A stretch of DNA of 36,683 nt from CS3-C152 sp964347025 (GTDB lineage: Archaea > Aenigmatarchaeota > Aenigmatarchaeia > QMZP01 > QMZT01): positions 1 to 36,683 of the forward strand of contig CAYFWU010000010.1 of assembly GCA_964347025.1 (NCBI GenBank), written 5' to 3'. The notes under the pieces were generated by a model. That model was not told where the DNA came from. It saw nothing but the letters and a program-made list of their open reading frames with translations, and searched no databases. How positions within the stretch are numbered: position 1 is the stretch's first letter; each line of letters begins with the position of its first letter. The translations under genes and the position numbers were made by a program. This document shows, one piece after another, positions 30,482-36,683 of the stretch.

Positions 30482-30814
30482 ATGGTAAATTACGAAACTG
30501 CAAGAGCTCAATTTAAAAACGGATCACGTATAATCAACAGCATAGATAAAACCAGAGGATTTTTCTACAGCTGTGTACTTAACCTGCTGAAATTATACGA
30601 ACAGGGCAAAGTCGGTTCAATACAAGACCTGCCTAAACCCGAAAACATAAAGGATTTCAACAGGACCAGGCTTGACAGGTTGAAGGATTATCTGGGTGAA
30701 GTGTATTTCCCGGAACAACTTGGGGAAGAGCAGCTCTTTGTTCCCTTCTCAAAAGGTGTTGATATCCCTCCTCTCTATCCTTGGGTGCTTCTTTACCTGA
30801 ACAAAGATCTGTAA
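30482..30814 (+). CDS. Hypothetical protein (110 aa)
   Basis: A 110-residue soluble, mostly helical protein beginning MVNYETARAQFKNGSRIINS. Middle parts (RTRLDRLKDYLGEVYFPEQL) look like an amphipathic helix pair, and the end is Pro-rich (DIPPLYPWVLLYLNKDL). The size and build vaguely recall small archaeal replication or recombination cofactors, but no family is recognised. TATA-like AATATAAAAATT sits 20-30 bases before the ATG, so it is probably a leaderless single gene. It converges with gatE. Confidence 0.65.
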   Translation: MVNYETARAQFKNGSRIINSIDKTRGFFYSCVLNLLKLYEQGKVGSIQDLPKPENIKDFNRTRLDRLKDYLGEVYFPEQLGEEQLFVPFSKGVDIPPLYPWVLLYLNKDL

Positions 30815-30817
30815 AAA

Positions 30818-32698
30818 TTATTTCTCCATTTCTTCCTCGATCAGTTCAATAACCTTTCTAGCTTCCGCCTTTCCCCTGACCTTCTGCATCACCAATCCAA
30901 GCATGATCTTCTTTCCCCTTGGATCCTTCGAAAGGTTTGGGTTTTCCATAATTGTCTTTTGAACAATTAATCGGAGATCATCCCTTGAAATTGCCCCCAT
31001 CCCGAGTTTTTTTATAACTTCATCTATTGTTTGCTTCGGGTTCTCGGTGTATGTCTTCAAAACCTCAGGAATCGCTTCCTTCGAAATCTTTCTTTCTTTC
31101 AGGGCATTGAAGGTTTCGATGAAGTGGTGGTCTTTCAGAATTTTAACGTTGACCTTTTCCTTTTTCTCAAGATAGCGAAGCGTTGAAGTCAAAGTCGTGG
31201 AGACTGTCTTGGGATCGAAGCCGGATTTCATAAGCTTGTCGAATGTCTCCTTCCTTCCCATTTTCACGATCTGGTCTATTATCTCATCGCTTATTTTCGC
31301 TTTCCTTTTGATCTCCATTTTCTCCTTTTTCATCTTCTCCTCGATCAATTCAGGCAGGTTCTTTCGGATGTCCCTCAGGAGTTTATCGGATATCTTTATC
31401 GGCTGGATATCCGTTTCCGGATAAAGCCGGGCAGCTCCGGGGAGCGGGCGCATGTATTCCGTGTCGCCGGTTTCGAGTGCTTTTCTTACTTCCTTAGGAA
31501 CACCCTTTGTCAGCTGATTTATTCTTTCACACACTATATTCATTGTCTTCCTGACCGCTTCCTTCTCTCCGGCTGCTATTATTAGGGTATCACCTTTATC
31601 CGCTTTCAATCTCTTCCTAAGGGTCTCGAACTCCTTTGAGAGCTTATATTTCTTGAGATCTTCATCGCTGTGTACGATCCCTTTTAACTCGCTTTTAACC
31701 CTGACATAATTTGCTATCTCGTTCCCCAGGGTCCGGTCAGGAGTGAGTTTTCTTTTAAGGAAACCTGCAAACCCCGGAATCAGAATAGCATGGGTTGTCT
31801 TGTTCCTGGTTATCTTTGATTTCGAGCCCTTGAAAATATGAGAGACATGAACTGTTCGTGGTTTTACGGGTTTGAATTTTATTTTCTTCAATTCCCTTCT
31901 TATCTCGAGGAGGTTCTTTTGCCTGAGAACCTCGTTCTCCACCAGTTTCGGGAGCAGACGAAGTTCCTGAGCCCCCTTTACTTCGATACGTTCGCCGCCA
32001 GCAATCGAGATGTTAACGTCCTGACGGATGGTTCCTATCCCCCTTTTGACCTTCCCCGTGGATCTCGCTAGCATTCCGAGTTTTTCAGCGACCTCCCTTG
32101 CCTGTTCCGGGTTTCGGATGTCAGGGGACGTTCCTATCTCAACCAGGGGGATTCCAAGTCTGTCAAGACCATATATAACCTGATTGCCATCCCTTCTGAG
32201 TATCTGGGCAGCCTCCTCCTCAATGCAGAGGTTGGTTATGCCCACTTTACCAAAGGATGTTGTAAGACTCCCGTTCACACCCACTATCGCGGTTCTCTGG
32301 AATCCTGAAGTATTCGAACCGTCCAGAACTGTCTTTCTCATGACGTGAATCTCCTCTGGGATTTCGCAGCGGAGAAGTAAAGCTATGGTAAGCGTAATCT
32401 CAAGGGCTTCAGGGTTTAGAGAATGGGGGGGCTCCTCATCCGATTCAACCAGACAGGTTTCATCCGGGTAGGCCCTGTAAACGAATTCCCTTCCCTTAAG
32501 GAACTCACTGAGAGCGGCTATATCTATCTCTCCCAGTTCTCCGGCTACCGCCCGGAGCTTGCGTATGATCTCGGTATCAGGCTTTGAGGGAGAGAGTCTT
32601 GCCTTGCAATCGCAGAACAGCTTGTGTTGGGTATCGAGTTGTTGGTGTATTTCTATCCCGCATTTAAGTCCGATTTTTGAGTAGTCGATCTCACTCAT
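30818..32698 (-). CDS. gatE: Glutamyl-tRNA(Gln) amidotransferase subunit E
   Basis: A 626-residue subunit of the archaeal GatDE complex, which amidates Glu charged on tRNA-Gln. The N-terminal GLKCGIEIHQQLDTQHKLFC and the catalytic-domain phrases GANTSGF-like DGSNTSGFQRTAIV and GVNGSLTTSFG are typical, as is the C-terminal YqeY-like helical tail (residues about 480-626). The N-terminal Cys/His metal residues are present. It overlaps gatD by 8 bases. Presence implies that Gln-tRNA is made indirectly, so no GlnRS is expected. Confidence 0.96.
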   Translation of the reverse strand: MSEIDYSKIGLKCGIEIHQQLDTQHKLFCDCKARLSPSKPDTEIIRKLRAVAGELGEIDIAALSEFLKGREFVYRAYPDETCLVESDEEPPHSLNPEALEITLTIALLLRCEIPEEIHVMRKTVLDGSNTSGFQRTAIVGVNGSLTTSFGKVGITNLCIEEEAAQILRRDGNQVIYGLDRLGIPLVEIGTSPDIRNPEQAREVAEKLGMLARSTGKVKRGIGTIRQDVNISIAGGERIEVKGAQELRLLPKLVENEVLRQKNLLEIRRELKKIKFKPVKPRTVHVSHIFKGSKSKITRNKTTHAILIPGFAGFLKRKLTPDRTLGNEIANYVRVKSELKGIVHSDEDLKKYKLSKEFETLRKRLKADKGDTLIIAAGEKEAVRKTMNIVCERINQLTKGVPKEVRKALETGDTEYMRPLPGAARLYPETDIQPIKISDKLLRDIRKNLPELIEEKMKKEKMEIKRKAKISDEIIDQIVKMGRKETFDKLMKSGFDPKTVSTTLTSTLRYLEKKEKVNVKILKDHHFIETFNALKERKISKEAIPEVLKTYTENPKQTIDEVIKKLGMGAISRDDLRLIVQKTIMENPNLSKDPRGKKIMLGLVMQKVRGKAEARKVIELIEEEMEK

Positions 32699-34067
32699 TC
32701 AACCCCTCTAAAGAAAACGTGTTGGTTTCGGTTCTTTTCGTGATTTCTCCTGCATAATTCGTGAGCATCATCTCCCTCACCTTATTGAAATTTTTAGTCT
32801 TGCCGAGAACCCACATGAGTTTCACGTACGCCGTTTCACTTAACATGTCTTCTCCGGGAATCGCCTTCGCATCTATGAAGAGCTTTCGGAGGTTGGTGTA
32901 GGGATACGGCATCACCCTGCCGTAAATGGTCTGAGAGGTCACGACAAATGGGATTCCCTGCTCTGAGTATTTCTTTATCGTTGTAGTCCAGGGTCTTTTC
33001 GAAAGGTCTGTGGGGACATGTCCCATACCTGTCGCTTCGACCACAAAACCCTTCGCTCCATTCTTTACATGGAAATCAATAACCTTAGGATGGGAACCAG
33101 GATAAACCTTCAAAAGAGCGACATTCTCGTTGATCTTGGCATCCACCTTGACCTTATTTTCCTTTCTTTCCCTGAAGTTCTTGTTCATCAACTCGATCTT
33201 CCCGTCAGGGAATATTTTTGCCAGCGCCTGCTCGTTTATTGGCTGGAAGGCGTCCCTCCTGGTTGTGTGCATCTTCCTCGCTTTCGTTCCACGGATGAAA
33301 TAGCAGAAGTTATCATTGGTGCTCCCGTGCATGCATATTCCCACCTCCCCGATATTTGATATCGCTGCGTGGGAGGCGCAAACCAGATTCATGCCTGCAT
33401 CACTCGATCCCCTATCGCTCGATCTTTGTGACCCCACGAGAATGACAGGTTTCGAAAGATTACGCAAAAAGAATGACAAAGCAGCGGAAGTGTAATGTAA
33501 GATATCGGTTCCGTGTGTTATTATCACGCCTTTCTTACCTGAGTTCAGCTCCTTCGCCACATGCTTAGCGAGCGAGACCCAGTCCGAAGGATTGAAGTCC
33601 TCGCTCATCTTGTTGATTATTTTGGACATCTTCAAATTAACTATCTTGGCGAGCTCGGGGACGTTGTGTAAAAGTTCTTTGGGGTTTTCAACAGCGTATA
33701 CCCCTCCCGTCCGGTAATCCACCCGCGAGATGATAGTCCCGCCTGTTGATACCAGAGCGACTTTCGGTTTTCTGGGATCGAAGTTTGTTTTCAAAAGTCT
33801 TCTTTTAGTTTTCCCCAGCTCGTACTCCATTTCCTCTTCTACAGCCTCAGGCTCTTCTTTCGTTGTTCTGGAGACCTTCAGTCCTTTCACATCAAAACCT
33901 ATGTTGTATCCGTTGTCAAGCTTGATCACAAGAGTTCCGGGATCTCCGAATCCGGGTTTGGGCATGAGCATTCCTAAGTATTGTTTCCGGGATTTCTCTA
34001 TGAGGACATGGTCACCGATCTTAATCTTCTTTCTCTTCAGAAGATTCCGTATTTTCGGAGAATACAT
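32691..34067 (-). CDS. gatD: Glutamyl-tRNA(Gln) amidotransferase subunit D
   Basis: A 458-residue asparaginase-like subunit that frees ammonia from Gln or Asn for GatE. Active-site motifs: LVSTGGTIISRV (first Thr), THGTDILHYTSAAL (second Thr and Asp), and a conserved GSQRSSDRGSSDAG. An SH3-like N-terminal domain covers about residues 1-80. The gene overlaps gatE as in other archaea and is translationally coupled. The start ATG at 34067 gives a normal N-terminus. Confidence 0.96.
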   Translation of the reverse strand: MYSPKIRNLLKRKKIKIGDHVLIEKSRKQYLGMLMPKPGFGDPGTLVIKLDNGYNIGFDVKGLKVSRTTKEEPEAVEEEMEYELGKTKRRLLKTNFDPRKPKVALVSTGGTIISRVDYRTGGVYAVENPKELLHNVPELAKIVNLKMSKIINKMSEDFNPSDWVSLAKHVAKELNSGKKGVIITHGTDILHYTSAALSFFLRNLSKPVILVGSQRSSDRGSSDAGMNLVCASHAAISNIGEVGICMHGSTNDNFCYFIRGTKARKMHTTRRDAFQPINEQALAKIFPDGKIELMNKNFRERKENKVKVDAKINENVALLKVYPGSHPKVIDFHVKNGAKGFVVEATGMGHVPTDLSKRPWTTTIKKYSEQGIPFVVTSQTIYGRVMPYPYTNLRKLFIDAKAIPGEDMLSETAYVKLMWVLGKTKNFNKVREMMLTNYAGEITKRTETNTFSLEGLNE

Positions 34068-34118
34068 AATTAGAATATTATAATTGGATTATAATAACTT
34101 AACGCCGAGATTTACAGG

Positions 34119-34409
34119 CTATACGGGCTCTCCTATCAGATCCACCGTTCCCTTCTCCTCTATCCCCGTCCTTTCCATTTCCCTTTTGCAGAACGGGCAT
34201 TTGAACTTCTTTCCCTTAAGTTCCTTGGATCTTTTGCGGAAGTAGTAGGCAACAGGGATGGTTATTACAAGAATGGGGATCGTTACCACAAATATCGCGA
34301 CGAAAACGGAAAGCCAGATAAAGATATAGAAGAGGATCTTGTATGATTCGGAGTCTTTGACTCTGAACTGTTTCTTGCAATGCCTGCAGATGTAAAGACT
34401 CTGGACCAT
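34119..34409 (-). CDS. Zinc-ribbon membrane protein
   Basis: A 96-residue protein with Cys-x2-Cys pairs at both ends (CRHC near residue 8 and CPFC near residue 70) around two hydrophobic segments (about 25-50), IFIWLSVFVAIFVVTIPILV among them. The pairs could form a single zinc ribbon if the membrane hairpin brings them together. No family is recognised. It sits 51 bases before gatD on the same strand. Confidence 0.65.
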   Translation of the reverse strand: MVQSLYICRHCKKQFRVKDSESYKILFYIFIWLSVFVAIFVVTIPILVITIPVAYYFRKRSKELKGKKFKCPFCKREMERTGIEEKGTVDLIGEPV

Positions 34410-34430
34410 ATTTTAAATTTATTCGGATTC

Positions 34431-35978
34431 CTATAAATCCTTGAAATCCTTGAGTTTGAGCTGGCCTTTCTTCTTTGGAGAGTCCTCGCCCTTCATTTTG
34501 TAGAGTGTTTTCTTCATGAGTTTTTCTTTCTTATGCGCTGTCCAGTAGTAGGCCTCGTCTCTTGTTCTTTTCGTCATGAGTATCATTATTTTCCCCAGCT
34601 TCGTCCTTCCCACTCTCCCTCTCCTCTGGATCGAACGTATCTCGGAAGGGACGGGCTCGTAGAATATCGCCAGCTCCATCTCCGGGATATCTATCCCTTC
34701 CTCACCCACAGAAGTGGTCACGAGAATGTTGTATTTCCCTTCCCTAAACTCGGAGATTCTCTTTTTCTGTTCCTTCTGTGTGAGCCCTTCACGCTGTCCC
34801 ATGAACTCGATGGGCTCCGCTGATTTAACTTCTGAAAGCATTCTCACGATCTCCCTTACCATGTTCCTGTAATTCGCGAAAACAATGATTTTGGAATTAA
34901 CATCTTCCTCGAGCTGTTTGTTAACGATCTCCCGGAGCTTCGTAATCTTAGGGTGTTCAAAACCCTCTTCATAAAGCTCTCCCGCCAGATACATCGCTTT
35001 TTTAACGTTCCTGTCTTTGAGAAGGCTTTTCGAGGATCTCGCCTTTTCAGAACGCAGCTTTTTGAAGTAGGTTTCCAGGGAGCGTATCCCCTGTGTTTCC
35101 ACCAGGCTGAGCGCATGCTCTGCCTTTATTGCCTGGGAAACGAGTGAGACACCCCAGAACTTGGTTTGGCTCGAAGTGGAGGCAGCAAATTTTTTCTGCA
35201 GACCTAGCAAATCGCGCTTGTTAACAAGTCTGATCGGTTTGGTGAAGCCAAGTCTCTTCAGGCTTTTCAGCCTGTATTCATATGCCCTCCTCAGGCTTTC
35301 GCTTATGTTAAAAAAGGTCTGGGGGAGTTCAACGTGAACCCATTGTACCTGTTTTTTCTTCACGAATGGAGCGACATCGAAATCCTCTTCAGTCCGTATC
35401 TCAACCTTTTCTATCCCCAGATTTCCCATTATCTCCTTGATCTTTTCCTTCGTCCCCCCGGGAGAAGCTGTTAGACCAAGAATCCGGGGATTTCGAGAAT
35501 TCTCTAAATAGGCCTTTGCTATGTAAGGGTATGCGTAATCCCCTATGGAATGATGGGCCTCGTCAAAAACCACGAGCGAGAATTTCGCCAGGTCCAGTCT
35601 TTTGTTTTTAAGATCGTTTTCAACGGTCTGCGGTGTTGCAAAAATTATCTTCGATTCTTTATAGGATTCCTCCCTCTCGTCCGGCTTTACCATGCCTGTT
35701 AAAAGGACGAAGTCGTTTTCAGGGAGATTTATGACCTTTCTGAAGGAGTTCAGATGCTGCTCGATCAGGGGTTTGGTGGGAGCCATGACAAGGATTTTCG
35801 AATCAGGATATTTCTCCAGGCGGAATACCGAAAGGACGATGGCTATCGGGGTTTTCCCGAGGCCTGTGGGGAGGACGCAGAGTAAATTGCTCTCAGCTGC
35901 CCTTCCCAGTATCGCTTCCTGATACATTCTCGACTCAAGCGATCCCTTTCGAATGAGCGAATGTTCAACGAATTTCAT
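34431..35978 (-). CDS. Hef-like DEAH helicase without the nuclease domain
   Basis: A 515-residue superfamily 2 helicase of the Hef/FANCM group, which acts on forked DNA during stalled-replication repair. Motif I is LPTGLGKTPIAI, motif II VVFDEAHHS, motif III LTASPG, and motif VI SIQRRGRVGRTKLG; an insert between the two lobes (residues about 210-300) matches the Hef wedge region. Euryarchaeal Hef also carries a C-terminal XPF nuclease and HhH; here the protein stops at about residue 515, after GQLKLKDFKDL. A short Lys-rich tail may bind partners. Start ATG at 35978. Confidence 0.9.
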   Translation of the reverse strand: MKFVEHSLIRKGSLESRMYQEAILGRAAESNLLCVLPTGLGKTPIAIVLSVFRLEKYPDSKILVMAPTKPLIEQHLNSFRKVINLPENDFVLLTGMVKPDEREESYKESKIIFATPQTVENDLKNKRLDLAKFSLVVFDEAHHSIGDYAYPYIAKAYLENSRNPRILGLTASPGGTKEKIKEIMGNLGIEKVEIRTEEDFDVAPFVKKKQVQWVHVELPQTFFNISESLRRAYEYRLKSLKRLGFTKPIRLVNKRDLLGLQKKFAASTSSQTKFWGVSLVSQAIKAEHALSLVETQGIRSLETYFKKLRSEKARSSKSLLKDRNVKKAMYLAGELYEEGFEHPKITKLREIVNKQLEEDVNSKIIVFANYRNMVREIVRMLSEVKSAEPIEFMGQREGLTQKEQKKRISEFREGKYNILVTTSVGEEGIDIPEMELAIFYEPVPSEIRSIQRRGRVGRTKLGKIMILMTKRTRDEAYYWTAHKKEKLMKKTLYKMKGEDSPKKKGQLKLKDFKDL

Positions 35979-36021
35979 ACTTATAGATTGGATAAAGGTT
36001 TATTATTTTTGCGGAATGGAA

Positions 36022-36255
36022 TTACTCAATTACCTCAAAAATATCAAATTTTAAAGATCCGATTTTTTTTAACTTGCGCACTATTCGAGGCTGTTCTTGA
36101 TTGTAACTTTTTCCTATAGAAAAATTGCTGATTATTCTATTTGCTGCACCGTTGCATTGAGGACACGGATACATGATCGGTATGCTATTCAGATCGTTCC
36201 ATAGTCTTTCGAAATTATTTCCACATTTCCCGCATAAATATTCGTATATTGGCAT
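36022..36255 (-). CDS. FmdB-type zinc-ribbon regulatory protein
   Basis: A 77-residue protein with the typical FmdB start MPIYEYLCGKCGNNFE and the second pair CPQCNGAANRIIS. The two Cys-x2-Cys pairs form one zinc ribbon. The last 30 residues (QPRIVRKLKKIGSLKFDIFE) differ from the usual FmdB tail. FmdB was first tied to regulation of formamidase/amidase genes; the true role is not settled. Its stop is convergent with nothing and it lies 43 bases from the helicase start. Confidence 0.88.
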   Translation of the reverse strand: MPIYEYLCGKCGNNFERLWNDLNSIPIMYPCPQCNGAANRIISNFSIGKSYNQEQPRIVRKLKKIGSLKFDIFEVIE

Positions 36256-36333
36256 TACCTAATTTGGGTGGTAAAACTTAAAATTTATTAGAAAGCTCGT
36301 ACAATTATAAATTGCGAGCAAGGTCGTGATTTC

Positions 36334-36683
36334 ATGGCGAAGAAAATAATCGGTCTGATAGAGCCCATAAAAATCATTGGGAAGAATGTCGTTAAAACGA
36401 CCGCTCTCTTCGATACGGGCGCAAGGCTGACATCCATAGACAACAAGATCGCCGCGGAGGCGCAGGTTGGTCCGGTTCTCAGAATACAGAAGGTAAAAGC
36501 CCCGATAACCAAGGAGACCGAAGAAAGGCCTGTCGTGAAGGTAAGGATAGAGATCAACGGAAGGGGATACGAGGGAGAGGCGAACCTTAACGACCGCTCC
36601 CACATGAAATACCCTGTCATAATCGGAAGAAACATTATTCATGATAACTTTGTAGTGGACATCTCAAAACATCCGGAAAACGG
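36334..36683 (+). CDS. Retropepsin-like ATP-dependent zinc protease family protein (partial)
   Basis: An open frame of 116 codons that runs off the right edge of the window, starting MAKKIIGLIEPIKIIGKNVV. It has the retropepsin-like motif FDTGARLTSID and ends RSHMKYPVIIGRNIIHDNF and VVDISKHPENG, which match the PF05618 (RimK-associated zinc protease-like) family. The ATG at 36334 follows GGTCGTGAT. In bacteria and archaea members often lie next to RimK-type ATP-grasp ligases, so a RimK/LysX-type gene may follow just beyond the window. Confidence 0.85.
   Translation, partial: MAKKIIGLIEPIKIIGKNVVKTTALFDTGARLTSIDNKIAAEAQVGPVLRIQKVKAPITKETEERPVVKVRIEINGRGYEGEANLNDRSHMKYPVIIGRNIIHDNFVVDISKHPEN

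Overview
The window is a dense archaeal chromosome segment with about 50 protein genes, two tRNA genes and no rRNA, CRISPR array or insertion sequence. The domain is clear: ribosomal proteins L7Ae, S28e and L24e, CDC48 ATPase, elongation factor 1-beta, deoxyhypusine synthase, the GatDE amidotransferase, archaeal TrpRS and TyrRS, CDP-archaeol synthase, an aCPSF-type beta-CASP nuclease and a Hef-type helicase. Many genes have BRE/TATA boxes 25-30 bases upstream and look leaderless; others carry a GGTGAT-type Shine-Dalgarno. Tiny genes, many coiled-coil or zinc-ribbon proteins of unknown function, and tRNA introns outside the anticodon loop suggest a small-genome DPANN-like lineage (Micrarchaeota or Aenigmarchaeota type), but the exact taxon is inference.

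Layout. 1-4.7 kb: secreted beta-propeller protein, a LemA/GIDE membrane pair, a lipoprotein and an orphan HPr-like protein. 4.7-7.8 kb: a small winged-helix gene and a small unknown gene lead into CDC48. 7.8-9.4 kb: ribosomal protein operon, zinc ribbons and EF-1 beta. 9.5-12.1 kb: a membrane-tethered winged-helix regulator, a Nudix hydrolase and two coiled-coil proteins. 12.2-16.6 kb: a three-intron tRNA-Leu, TrpRS, a cluster of four very small genes, a JAMM metalloprotease-like protein and TyrRS. 16.7-24.8 kb: deoxyhypusine synthase, a beta-CASP RNase, RNA 3'-phosphate cyclase, a DUF504 RNA-end protein, HAD and metallophosphoesterase genes, an intron-bearing tRNA-Ala, a stand-alone LigD-type 3'-phosphoesterase and CDP-archaeol synthase. 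24.8-30.8 kb: SemiSWEET-like protein, dTMP kinase, cytoplasmic PQQ-type propeller, IMP cyclohydrolase-like protein, NAD kinase and IMPDH. 30.8-36.7 kb: GatE-GatD, Hef-like helicase, FmdB zinc ribbon and the start of a retropepsin-like protease running off the end.

The most notable observation is that both tRNA genes are interrupted in the T-loop at the same place (59/60). The tRNA-Leu(UAA) gene also has D-loop and anticodon-loop introns. All four introns can be folded with the same four-base-pair central helix and two bulges expected of an archaeal splicing-endonuclease substrate, and removing them leaves 85-nt and 72-nt tRNAs with full cloverleaf pairing. The same region holds several genes for RNA or DNA end processing. 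CDC48 carries a 74-nt patch that is 73/74 identical between its two ATPase domains, pointing to recent gene conversion. No stretch over 300 bases lacks a gene; the longest is about 218 bases (14607-14824).
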